A stretch of 9,153 nucleotides of DNA from Deltaproteobacteria bacterium (GCA_021815525.1 JAKAGN010000081.1:1-9153); one strand, 5' to 3'. Counted from the stretch's first letter, positions 1 to 7,214 are shown. Program-made: numbers and translations. The notes: generated by a model not told the origin, from the sequence alone.

Positions 1-850
<850 letters not shown>

Positions 851-861
851 TCTTCTCCGGC

Positions 862-886
862 TTCCCGCCCGGCTCCCCCTCGGGAA
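862..886 (+). repeat. Short inverted repeat just upstream of mreC
   Basis: TTCCCG (862-867) and CGGGAA (881-886) are exact inverted copies separated by 13 pyrimidine-rich bases in the 43-base mreB-mreC gap. The right arm ends 7 bases before the mreC ATG, in the place where a ribosome binding site would be. mreC has no good Shine-Dalgarno sequence otherwise. The pair could form a weak hairpin that tempers mreC translation. There is no T-run, so it does not look like a terminator. A 6-base pair in GC-rich DNA may also be chance. Confidence 0.25.
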
Positions 887-893
887 ATATGTC

Positions 894-1733
894 ATGTTCT
901 CGCGCAAGATGGCCACGGCGGCGGCCCTCATCGCCCTACTCGTCCTCTTCGCCGTGATCGTCTCGGTTAGCGCCCGGCGCCCGGCCGCGGCCCCGGCCGG
1001 AGTGGCCCGGATAGTCCTCGCCGCCGTCTCCCCCTTACAGGAAGCCTCATTCCGGGTGGCGTTCTTCTTCGTCTCCATCTGGGAAACCTACTTCGACCTC
1101 GTGTCCGCGGGCCGGGAGAACGTGCGCCTTTCCCGCGAGCTTGCCGGGACCCGCGCGGCCCTGTTCCGCGCAAGGGCCGCGGAAGGCGAAAACCGGAGGT
1201 TCCGGGCCCTCCTTTCACTGGGCGAGGACCTGCCCTACACCACCCTCGCGGCCCGGGTCGTGGGGGAGGGGCCATCCCAGTGGTTCAAGAGCCTCGTCAT
1301 CGACCGGGGCTCGCGGGACGGCGTGCTTCCGGGCTTTCCCGTGGTGACGCCCGGCGGCGTGGTGGGGCGGGTGCTGGAGGTTTCGGGCCATTACAGCCTC
1401 GTGGTGCCCATCGCCGACCCCAACCACGCGGTGGACGGCCGCATCGAGCGCACCCGGGCCCGCGGCGTGGTGGCCGGGAGCGGGGAGGCCGGCTGCCGCT
1501 TTCTCTACGTCACCCGGAAGGAGGATATCCGGGTGGGGGACACCGTGGTCACCACGGGCCTTGACCGCCTCTTTCCCCCGGGCCTGCCCCTGGGCCGCGT
1601 CACGCACGTTTCCATGATGGGGGAGAGCATGTTCCAGGAGATCGCCGTGACCCCCTGGGTGGACTTCGACAAGGTGGAGGAGGTGGTGGTGATCTTCTCG
1701 GCGCTGGCGCTCCCCTCCTGGGGGCCCTCGTGA
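894..1733 (+). CDS. mreC: Rod shape-determining protein MreC
   Basis: Bitopic inner-membrane protein of the elongasome. Its periplasmic part binds PBP2 and is thought to switch on the RodA-PBP2 synthase. The 279-residue product has a short basic N-terminus, one membrane segment (about residues 8-26), a helical coiled-coil stretch (about 74-108, ending ENRRFRALLSL) and a C-terminal beta-rich domain. Family landmarks are VIDRGSRDGV, VVTPGGVVGRVLEV, GVVAGSG, and GDTVVTTGLDRLFPPGLPLGRV. Length is close to the usual 270-350. The ATG at 894 is the only sensible start: it precedes the membrane segment directly, although the upstream ribosome binding site is weak. The stop overlaps the mreD start by 4 bases (GTGA), implying coupled translation. 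Confidence 0.95.
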   Translation: MFSRKMATAAALIALLVLFAVIVSVSARRPAAAPAGVARIVLAAVSPLQEASFRVAFFFVSIWETYFDLVSAGRENVRLSRELAGTRAALFRARAAEGENRRFRALLSLGEDLPYTTLAARVVGEGPSQWFKSLVIDRGSRDGVLPGFPVVTPGGVVGRVLEVSGHYSLVVPIADPNHAVDGRIERTRARGVVAGSGEAGCRFLYVTRKEDIRVGDTVVTTGLDRLFPPGLPLGRVTHVSMMGESMFQEIAVTPWVDFDKVEEVVVIFSALALPSWGPS

Positions 1734-2278
1734 GGGCCTTCCTGTTCCATCTCCTCCTTGGGCTCCTTTTCGTGACGGCGGCCACGGCCCGCCTGCCCTT
1801 TTCCACGCCCCTTGCCTTCCACCCGGATTTGTGTCTTTTCTATGTCCTGTTCGCGGCCTTTTTCCGGCCCCCGCGGGAGGCCGCGACGGTCGCCGGGGCC
1901 CTGGGCCTTTGCCTCGACGCCTACTCCGGCGCCGCCTTCGGCCTCTACACCGTGGTGTACCTTTGGCTTGTCTGCGCCGTGGCGTGGATTCCCCGTTACG
2001 CGGACGTGGAAAACACCGTGTTCATAGCCGTGGCCTGCGCCTTCGCCACGCTTGCGGAGGGGCTTTTCCTTTCCGCGGCCGCGGCCTTCATATCCCGGCG
2101 CGGGGCCGGCTCCGTACCGGGCTTGAGCGAGTGGATCATCTCGGCCGTCTTCGCGGCCCTTGCGGGGCCCTGGGCCATACGGAAGCTGAACGGGCTTTTT
2201 TCCCGGTTCCGCGGGCGCGCGGGCCGCATGGGGCACATGATATTCCTTGCGGATATCCATCAAAACAGACTGGACTGA
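1730..2278 (+). CDS. mreD: Rod shape-determining protein MreD
   Basis: Small polytopic inner-membrane protein that links MreC and the PBP2-RodA synthase to MreB. The 182-residue product is strongly hydrophobic, with about five membrane segments beginning at residue 3. It contains the loosely conserved MreD pattern: a proline and aspartate after the first segment (HPDLCLFYVLFAAFFRPP) followed by a Gly/Asp-bearing helix (GALGLCLDAYSGAAFGLY). MreD sequences diverge quickly, so position between mreC and mrdA carries much of the assignment. The GTG start at 1730 overlaps the mreC stop in a GTGA tetranucleotide. The tail after the last membrane segment is basic (RKLNGLFSRFRGRAGRM), as expected for a cytoplasmic end. 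The 3' end may overlap mrdA by about 32 bases. Confidence 0.92.
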   Translation: MRAFLFHLLLGLLFVTAATARLPFSTPLAFHPDLCLFYVLFAAFFRPPREAATVAGALGLCLDAYSGAAFGLYTVVYLWLVCAVAWIPRYADVENTVFIAVACAFATLAEGLFLSAAAAFISRRGAGSVPGLSEWIISAVFAALAGPWAIRKLNGLFSRFRGRAGRMGHMIFLADIHQNRLD

Positions 2279-4241
2279 CCGGAGCCGCAACCGGGTGCCC
2301 GGCGTCCTTCTGGCGGTCCTGGCGGGCTTTTCCATCCTTTTCGTGCGGCTCTACCAGCTCCAGGTCATCGAGGGCCGCGAGTACGCGCGGCTTTCCGAGA
2401 ACAACTGCATAAGGGTCCAGCGGGTGGTCCCGGCCCGGGGCCTCATCCTGGACCGCAACGGCACAGTCCTGGCCGACAACCGCCCCTCCTTCGACGTGGT
2501 CCTCACCCCACACGACGCGCGGCCCGTGGCGCGCGTACTGCCGCTCATCGCCCAGTACCTGGACATCCCCCTGGATACCTGGGGCCCGCGGCTTTTAAAG
2601 GCCGAAAAGGAGGCCCCCTACACCCCCATCGTCCTCAAAAGCGACGTGGACCGCGACCGGCTGGCGGTGGTTGCGGCCAACGCCTTGAGGCTTCCCGGGG
2701 TGACCATTGCGACCCGGAGCCAGCGCTACTTTCCCTTCGGCCCCACCTTCGCGCACCTTCTGGGCTACGTGGCCGAGGTCACGGAGGACGAGCTGAAGGA
2801 CTCCGCCAACTCGGGCAAGGAGCTTGGGGACGTGGTGGGGAAGACCGGGGTGGAGCGGCTCTTCGAGCCGCAGCTGGCGGGCGGCCGGGGCGGGCGGCAG
2901 GTGGAGGTGGACGCCAGGGGCCGCGTGGTCTCCGTGATGCGCATGGTGCCGGCCGCGCCGGGCGACAACCTGGTGCTCACGGTGGACGCCCGCCTCCAGG
3001 AAAAGGCCCGGCTTCTCATGGCGGGCGAGACAGGGGCCGTGGCCGCCCTCGACCCTTACTCGGGCCGCGTTCTGGCGCTCTACTCGAGCCCCTCCTTCGA
3101 TCCCAACCTCTTCGTCTCGGGCATGAGCCGCAAGGACTGGACCTCCCTTTCCCGGAACCCCCAGCGGCCCCTCCAGAACCGGGCCATCGCCGGGGTCTAT
3201 CCGCCGGGCTCCACCTACAAGATCGTCACCCTCATGGCTGCTCTCTCGGAGGGAGTTGTGACGCCCGAGAGCACCCTCTACTGCCCGGGCTTCTATTCTT
3301 ACGGAAACCGTGATTTCTGGTGCTGGCGGCGGGGAGGGCACGGGGCCGTGGATGCGCAGGAGGCCCTGACCCAGTCGTGCGACGTCTATTGCTACAAGGC
3401 GGGCGAGATGCTGGGGGTGGACCGGCTTGCCTATTACGCGCGGGCCTCGGGCCTAGGCGCGGTGACCGGCCTCGGCATGGAGGGCGAGGCCCGGGGCCTG
3501 GTGCCCACAATGGCCTGGAAGAAGACGCGCACGGGCCGCCCCTGGGCCAAGGGCGAAACGCTTTCGGTGGCCATAGGCCAGGGATACAACCTGGTGACCC
3601 CCCTCCAGATGGCGGTCTTGACAGCGGCCGTGGCCAATGGGGGCATCCGTTACCGGCCCCAGGTGGTGGAGCGTGTGGAGCGCCCCGATCACACCGTGTC
3701 CAGGCGTTTTTCGAGGGAGCCGGCGGGAAGGCTCCCCATAAGCCCCGCCTTTCTCGATGTCATCCGCCGCGGCCTGTGGGGGGTCATGAACTCCCCCAAC
3801 GGCACCGCGTTCACCACCCGGACGGCCCGCTACGAGATCTACGGCAAGACCGGGACGGCCCAGGTGGTGGGAAGGCGCGGCCAGGACCGCTTCTTGAACC
3901 AGACAAGCTCGCTTAAGGAGTTCCAGGACCACGCATGGTTCGTGGCCTACTGCACGCCGGAGGGTCTGCCGGGGATCGCCGTGGCGGTCCTGGTGGAGCA
4001 CGGCGGGCACGGAGGGGTCACGGCCGCGCCGGTGGCCCGGGACCTCATCCTGGAGTACCTGCGCCTCTCGCAGCCCCAGGCCGGCCAGGCCGCGGGGGAG
4101 GCGGCGGGAATGACCGCCACGGCCGGGGCTTCGGGCGAAGGAGCCAGCCCGGTCACGGCGGCCGGAGAAGCTTTTCCCGCCACGGCCGCCGCTTCGCCGG
4201 CCGGAACAACGGCCGCGCCGGGGCAGGGAGGCCGGCCATGA
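2247..4241 (+). CDS. mrdA: Penicillin-binding protein 2 (peptidoglycan DD-transpeptidase)
   Basis: Class B penicillin-binding protein that cross-links new peptidoglycan strands during elongation, working in a complex with RodA; target of mecillinam in E. coli. The 664-residue product has a short basic N-terminus, one membrane anchor (about 17-36), a pedestal domain (RGLILDRNG at 64-72, GKTGVERLFEPQL near 198-210) and a C-terminal transpeptidase domain. The active-site set is complete: S322-x-x-K325 in GSTYK, S377-C-D379, and K534-T-G. Cysteines 346, 359 and 378 with His365 fall where a PBP2 zinc site is known in Acinetobacter. Residues from about 609 form an Ala/Gly/Thr/Pro-rich tail that E. 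coli PBP2 lacks. The start is uncertain. TTG at 2247 gives a basic N-terminus that suits a cytoplasm-in anchor but overlaps mreD by 32 bases. GTG at 2295 has GGAG 10 bases before it but starts right at the membrane segment. An in-frame TGA at 2238 excludes anything further upstream. Confidence 0.95.
   Translation: MRISIKTDWTDRSRNRVPGVLLAVLAGFSILFVRLYQLQVIEGREYARLSENNCIRVQRVVPARGLILDRNGTVLADNRPSFDVVLTPHDARPVARVLPLIAQYLDIPLDTWGPRLLKAEKEAPYTPIVLKSDVDRDRLAVVAANALRLPGVTIATRSQRYFPFGPTFAHLLGYVAEVTEDELKDSANSGKELGDVVGKTGVERLFEPQLAGGRGGRQVEVDARGRVVSVMRMVPAAPGDNLVLTVDARLQEKARLLMAGETGAVAALDPYSGRVLALYSSPSFDPNLFVSGMSRKDWTSLSRNPQRPLQNRAIAGVYPPGSTYKIVTLMAALSEGVVTPESTLYCPGFYSYGNRDFWCWRRGGHGAVDAQEALTQSCDVYCYKAGEMLGVDRLAYYARASGLGAVTGLGMEGEARGLVPTMAWKKTRTGRPWAKGETLSVAIGQGYNLVTPLQMAVLTAAVANGGIRYRPQVVERVERPDHTVSRRFSREPAGRLPISPAFLDVIRRGLWGVMNSPNGTAFTTRTARYEIYGKTGTAQVVGRRGQDRFLNQTSSLKEFQDHAWFVAYCTPEGLPGIAVAVLVEHGGHGGVTAAPVARDLILEYLRLSQPQAGQAAGEAAGMTATAGASGEGASPVTAAGEAFPATAAASPAGTTAAPGQGGRP
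2281..2284 (+). promoter_or_regulatory. Candidate ribosome binding site for the alternative mrdA start
   Basis: GGAG lies directly after the mreD stop and 10 bases before an in-frame GTG at 2295. If used, the PBP2 product would be 16 residues shorter and begin MPGVLLAVL, immediately at the membrane anchor with no basic residues before it. The TTG at 2247 has no comparable upstream purine stretch. The two signals conflict, so the start is left open. Confidence 0.3.
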
Positions 4242-5344
4242 TGATAGACCGCAGGCTCATCCAGCACTTCGACTGGTGGCTCCTCATCCTTACCCTGGCG
4301 CTGATCGGCGTGGGGGTGGTCACCATCTACAGCGCGGCGGAGCCCGGGGCCCGCGGCATGGGGCAGATCTTCGCGGTGAAGCAGGCGGTGTGGGGGGCCT
4401 TGGGCCTCGTCCTCATGGCCGCGGTCTTCTCCTTCCACTACCAGGCGCTCGACCGCTGGGTATGGGGCATCTACGCCTTGACGGTCCTTTCCCTGGCCTG
4501 GGTCCTGGTGTTCGGCAAGACCGTTTCCGGGTCCCAGCGCTGGATCGCCATCGGCTCCTTCGCCTTCCAGCCCTCGGAAATGGCCAAGCTTACGGCCGTC
4601 ATCGTCCTCGCCCACTTTCTCTCCCGCGCGGGCACGGCCCGGGGTCTCGGGTTCCGGGACATCCTGGCCCCGGCGGCGCTCCTTTCCGTGCCCTTCGGGC
4701 TCATCGTGATCCAGCCGGACCTGGGCACCGGCATGGTGATCATGATCATCGCGGCCTCCATGGTGCTCTTCGCCGGTCTTAAAAGGCGGGTCCTCGTGAT
4801 CCTTGTCCTTTGCGCGCTCCTTTCGGGGCCCACCCTCTACGTGAACTTGAAGGACTACCAGAAGGAGCGCATCAAGACCTTTTTCAACCCCGACCGGGAC
4901 CCTCTGGGCGCGGGCTACCACATCATCCAGTCCAAGATCGCCATCGGAAGCGGCATGTTTTCGGGAAAGGGCTACCTGAAGGGCTCCCAGAAGGCCCTCT
5001 CCTTTCTTCCCGAGCAGCACACGGACTTCATCTTCGCGGTGCTGGCCGAGGAATGGGGCCTCTTGGGGTCCACGGCGCTTTTGGTGCTGCTTTTCGCCTT
5101 CCTGGCCCGGGGCCTTGGCGCGGGCTACCGGTCCAAGGACCCCTTCGGCGCCTTTTTGTGCGTGGGCGCCGCCTCCTACTTTTTCTGGCAGATATTCATC
5201 AACATGGGCATGGTGATGGGGATACTGCCGGTGGTGGGCGTGCCGCTTCCCTTCATCTCCTACGGCGGCTCCTCCATGCTGGCGGCCATGACGGGGGTGG
5301 GGATATTCCTCAACGTGGGAATGCGGCGTTTTTCCTACGAATGA
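4238..5344 (+). CDS. rodA: Rod shape-determining protein RodA (SEDS peptidoglycan glycosyltransferase)
   Basis: Polytopic inner-membrane enzyme that polymerises lipid II into glycan strands for side-wall growth, paired with PBP2. The 368-residue product matches the usual length (E. coli about 370), with about ten membrane segments. SEDS landmarks in order are SQRWI (99-103), QPSE (111-114), QPDLGTG (159-165), DPLGAGYHIIQSKIAIGSG (221-239), which holds the conserved Asp region of the large periplasmic loop, FLPEQHTDFIFA (256-267), and PVVGVPLPFISYGGSS (331-346). This reads as RodA rather than FtsW because it sits directly after mrdA and matches RodA in the DPLGAGY loop. The ATG at 4238 overlaps the mrdA stop (ATGA) and has an AGGGAGG ribosome binding site at 4225-4231. 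A second ATG follows at 4241 and cannot be excluded. It is the last gene of the shape operon. Confidence 0.96.
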   Translation: MMIDRRLIQHFDWWLLILTLALIGVGVVTIYSAAEPGARGMGQIFAVKQAVWGALGLVLMAAVFSFHYQALDRWVWGIYALTVLSLAWVLVFGKTVSGSQRWIAIGSFAFQPSEMAKLTAVIVLAHFLSRAGTARGLGFRDILAPAALLSVPFGLIVIQPDLGTGMVIMIIAASMVLFAGLKRRVLVILVLCALLSGPTLYVNLKDYQKERIKTFFNPDRDPLGAGYHIIQSKIAIGSGMFSGKGYLKGSQKALSFLPEQHTDFIFAVLAEEWGLLGSTALLVLLFAFLARGLGAGYRSKDPFGAFLCVGAASYFFWQIFINMGMVMGILPVVGVPLPFISYGGSSMLAAMTGVGIFLNVGMRRFSYE

Positions 5345-5420
5345 GCCGGCCTGGTGGCGACATGCCGAGGCGCGCAAGCCCTTCCTCACATCGAAGACCC
5401 GCCCGCGCCGGGCCTTGCGG

Positions 5421-5471
5421 AAAAAAATGGCAAAAAAACTTTTGACAAAAAACGGAAGCGGGTGTTATACA
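5421..5471 (+). promoter_or_regulatory. Sigma70-type promoter with UP-element-like A-tracts for the ATP synthase operon
   Basis: TTGACA at 5442-5447 is a perfect -35 hexamer. TATACA at 5466-5471 is a fair -10 (TATA matched) after an 18-base spacer. Transcription would start near 5478. Two 7-base A-tracts at 5421-5427 and 5432-5438 lie 11 bases apart, about one helical turn. They would sit near -57 to -51 and -46 to -40, the known distal and proximal UP-element positions bound by the RNA polymerase alpha subunit. The AT-rich block stands out sharply in otherwise GC-rich DNA. High, growth-linked expression of ATP synthase would fit. No operator could be recognised. Confidence 0.75.
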
Positions 5472-5520
5472 TCCGCGTCTTTGGGATAAGTGCCGGAAGA
5501 CTTCGGAAAAAATGCGTTTT

Positions 5521-5547
5521 CGAGCGGGGGCGTTCGCCCCGGTCTCG
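5521..5547 (+). promoter_or_regulatory. GC-rich stem-loop in the ATP synthase leader
   Basis: GGGGC (5527-5531) and GCCCC (5536-5540) pair around a GTTC loop. The outer CGAG (5521-5524) and CTCG (5544-5547) can extend the stem across a small internal loop. It lies about 40 bases upstream of the subunit b' start, inside the inferred untranslated leader. No T-run follows directly, so it is not an obvious attenuator. It may stabilise the message or have no role. It matches no riboswitch or leader family that I recognise. Confidence 0.35.
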
Positions 5548-5587
5548 CCGGCGTTTGGACGGACTTTTTCGTTTGAAGGGTGCCTGC

Positions 5588-6019
5588 ATGAAGATCAGTC
5601 CGGATATCACTCTCGTTTTCCAGATCGTCAATTTCCTGGTTCTCATTTTTCTCATGAACGTCGTGATCTACAAGCCCATCCGGCGGATACTTTCCGAGCG
5701 CAAGGCCACGGTCGCGGGTCTTTCCGGCGACATCGACGGCTTCCGCGCGGGCGCCGCCGAGCGAGGCAAGGCTCTCGAAGCCGGCATCGCCAAGGCTCGG
5801 GCCGAAGGCGCCGTCAAGAAGGACGCCTTGGCCGCCGAGGCCGCACAGAAGGAGAAGGAGCTTCTGGCCGAGATCAACGCCAAAGCCGCAGCGGAGCTTG
5901 CGGCGTTGAAGGCCCGCATAGAGGGCGAGGCGGCCGGGGCGCGCAAGGAACTGGAAGCCGAGATCGCCGTGTTCGCCACGGCCATCGGCGAAAAGATACT
6001 GGGAAGGACCCTGCAATGA
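5588..6019 (+). CDS. atpF': ATP synthase F0 subunit b' (peripheral stalk)
   Basis: One of the two b-type subunits that form the peripheral stalk holding the alpha/beta hexamer still against rotor torque; the stalk also anchors subunit a in the membrane. The 143-residue product begins with a membrane segment (about residues 8-27, within TLVFQIVNFLVLIFLMNVV), then YKPIRRILSERK, then a long Ala/Glu/Lys-rich helix ending AVFATAIGEKILGRTLQ. This short form without a signal peptide, placed directly ahead of a second b gene, is typical of b' (also called AtpX). The ATG at 5588 has AAGGG at 5576-5580, 7 bases upstream, and places the membrane segment at the N-terminus as the family requires. It is the first gene after the promoter near 5442-5471. 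Its stop overlaps an in-frame ATG of the next gene (ATGA at 6016). Confidence 0.9.
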   Translation: MKISPDITLVFQIVNFLVLIFLMNVVIYKPIRRILSERKATVAGLSGDIDGFRAGAAERGKALEAGIAKARAEGAVKKDALAAEAAQKEKELLAEINAKAAAELAALKARIEGEAAGARKELEAEIAVFATAIGEKILGRTLQ

Positions 6020-6024
6020 GGAGG
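6019..6024 (+). promoter_or_regulatory. Ribosome binding site deciding the subunit b start
   Basis: A perfect AGGAGG sits 6 bases before the ATG at 6031 and overlaps the end of the subunit b' gene. It favours 6031 over the in-frame ATG at 6016, which overlaps the b' stop and has a weaker AAGGA (6004-6008) at similar spacing. The two choices differ by only five residues (MRRRL), which would merely make the signal peptide more basic. Confidence 0.6.
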
Positions 6025-6030
6025 CGTTTG

Positions 6031-6675
6031 ATGTTCCGGAACAAGTTGGCGGCCCTCTTGGGGGTCCTTTTGGTGCTTCTCATGCTTTCCGGCGCGGCCT
6101 TCGCCTCTTCCGAGGAAGGCGAAGCGGCGGCCCCGGGTCACGATGAAGCGGCGGCGGCCTCCCACGAGGGCGCGGCCGAGGGCGGCGCGCACCACGCGGG
6201 CTGGAAGAAGACCGACACCTACAAGGTGATGAACTTCACGATCCTGGCGGCCGGGCTCGTGTGGATATTCCTCAAGGTGGGCCGCCCGGCGCTGGCCGCC
6301 CGCATCGAGGGCATCAAGAAGGATCTCGACGACCTCGCGGCCAGGAAAGAGGAAGCCAAGAAGGAGCTTGCCCTCTACGAGGAGCGCCTTTCGGGGCTCG
6401 CGGCCGAGAGCCAGCGGATCGTGGCCGAGTACATCCGCCAGGGCGAGGTGGCCCGGGACAAGATACTGGCCGAGGCGGCCGGCGCCGCCGACCGGCTGCG
6501 CGAGCAGGCCCGCCGGCACATGGAGCACGAGATCAAGGAAGCCCGCGCCCGGCTCACCGCCGAGATCGTGGGCAAGGCCATGGAGGCCTCCGAGAAGATC
6601 ATCCGGACCAACATCAACTCCGACGATCAGGAAAGGCTCGTGGCCGAGTTCCTGGAGAAGGTGGTGCTGCAGTGA
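6031..6675 (+). CDS. atpF: ATP synthase F0 subunit b (peripheral stalk), with N-terminal signal sequence
   Basis: Second peripheral-stalk subunit, expected to pair with b' and bind delta at the top of F1. The 214-residue product has an unusual layout. Residues 1-25 look like a cleavable signal peptide: a basic start, the hydrophobic core LLGVLLVLLML, and the AFA cleavage motif at 23-25. An Ala/Glu/His-rich periplasmic linker follows (about 26-58, with H37, H45, H54 and H55). The true membrane segment is about 66-82 (KVMNFTILAAGLVWIFLKV), and a long charged helix runs to the C-terminus, ending VAEFLEKVVLQ. b subunits with a leading signal sequence are known from Geobacter-type deltaproteobacteria. 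ATG 6031 is chosen for its AGGAGG; ATG 6016 is the alternative. The stop overlaps the atpH start (GTGA). Confidence 0.9.
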   Translation: MFRNKLAALLGVLLVLLMLSGAAFASSEEGEAAAPGHDEAAAASHEGAAEGGAHHAGWKKTDTYKVMNFTILAAGLVWIFLKVGRPALAARIEGIKKDLDDLAARKEEAKKELALYEERLSGLAAESQRIVAEYIRQGEVARDKILAEAAGAADRLREQARRHMEHEIKEARARLTAEIVGKAMEASEKIIRTNINSDDQERLVAEFLEKVVLQ

Positions 6676-7214
6676 AGAACGTAAAGCTCGCACGGCGCTA
6701 CGCCAAGGCGCTTTTGATCATCGGCCGGGACGAGGGCAAAACGGAGGTCTTCCGGAGCGAACTTTCCGCCTTCGTGGGCCTTCTCGATTCCTACCCCGAT
6801 CTTGAGGCCGCCATAGCGAACCCCATCTACAACGCCGCCGGCCGCGGGGCCCTTCTGGTGGAGGTCTCGAGCCACATGGGCCTATCGAAGGCCCTTTCGG
6901 CTTTTTTGAAGCTTCTCTTCGACAAGGGCCGTTTCAATCTCGTGCGCCCTGTCGAGGAGGTCTTCTCGGCCCTGGCGGACGAAGACAACAACGTTGCCCG
7001 CGCGAGCCTCACCACGGCCGCCGCGCTTTCGGACGAGGCCGTGGAGGCCATCCGCGAGGGCCTTTCGAGGCTCACCGGCAAGAAGGTGCTCCTCTCCATG
7101 GCCCAGGATCCGGGCTTGATCGGCGGCGTGGTGGCCCAGATAGGGGACCTCGTCCTGGACGGCAGCGTCCGCACCCAGCTTACGAAGATGCGCGCGTCCC
7201 TTTCGGAACTGTAA
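6672..7214 (+). CDS. atpH: ATP synthase F1 subunit delta
   Basis: Connects the peripheral stalk (b/b') to the crown of the alpha/beta hexamer, so that rotation of gamma is not wasted. The 180-residue product matches the usual length (E. coli 177). The N-terminal helical domain begins KLARRYAKALL, the classic delta opening, and includes LSAFLKLLFDKGRF. The C-terminal region carries the family signature around DPGLIGGVVAQIGDLVLDGS, followed by the terminal TQLTKMRASL. The GTG start at 6672 overlaps the subunit b stop in a GTGA tetranucleotide. AGGTGG lies at 6659-6664, 7 bases upstream. No later start keeps the conserved N-terminus. A 51-base gap separates it from atpA. Confidence 0.95.
   Translation: MKNVKLARRYAKALLIIGRDEGKTEVFRSELSAFVGLLDSYPDLEAAIANPIYNAAGRGALLVEVSSHMGLSKALSAFLKLLFDKGRFNLVRPVEEVFSALADEDNNVARASLTTAAALSDEAVEAIREGLSRLTGKKVLLSMAQDPGLIGGVVAQIGDLVLDGSVRTQLTKMRASLSEL

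Larger units (their letters stand above)
5345..5587 (+). other. Intergenic region between the shape operon and the ATP synthase operon
   Basis: This is the only long non-coding stretch in the window. Its left part (5345-5419) contains GC-rich inverted pairs, namely CGCAAG 5373-5378 with CTTGCG 5414-5419, and GCCCG 5401-5405 with CGGGC 5409-5413. They are followed by A-tracts rather than a T-run, so they do not make a standard intrinsic terminator for rodA. The middle holds a strong promoter-like sequence and the right part is the probable leader of the ATP synthase transcript. I see no small gene: the frame of subunit b' stays open upstream, but that extension has no family resemblance. Confidence 0.6.

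Noticed and set aside
3947..5389. Long minus-strand open frame (about 480 codons) antisense to mrdA and rodA
   Set aside because: The translation is His/Gly/Arg/Glu-rich low complexity with no recognisable domain, and it lies opposite two fully conserved genes. It is what a GC-rich coding strand produces on its complement.
5373..5427. Possible intrinsic terminator of rodA
   Set aside because: The inverted pairs CGCAAG/CTTGCG and GCCCG/CGGGC are followed by an A-tract rather than a T-run, so the standard terminator pattern is absent on the + strand. No minus-strand gene would need it.
5354..5587. In-frame upstream extension of subunit b' to an ATG at 5354
   Set aside because: It would run through the promoter and leader, is rich in Arg/Lys and unlike any b' N-terminus. 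The ATG at 5588 has a good ribosome binding site and fits the family.
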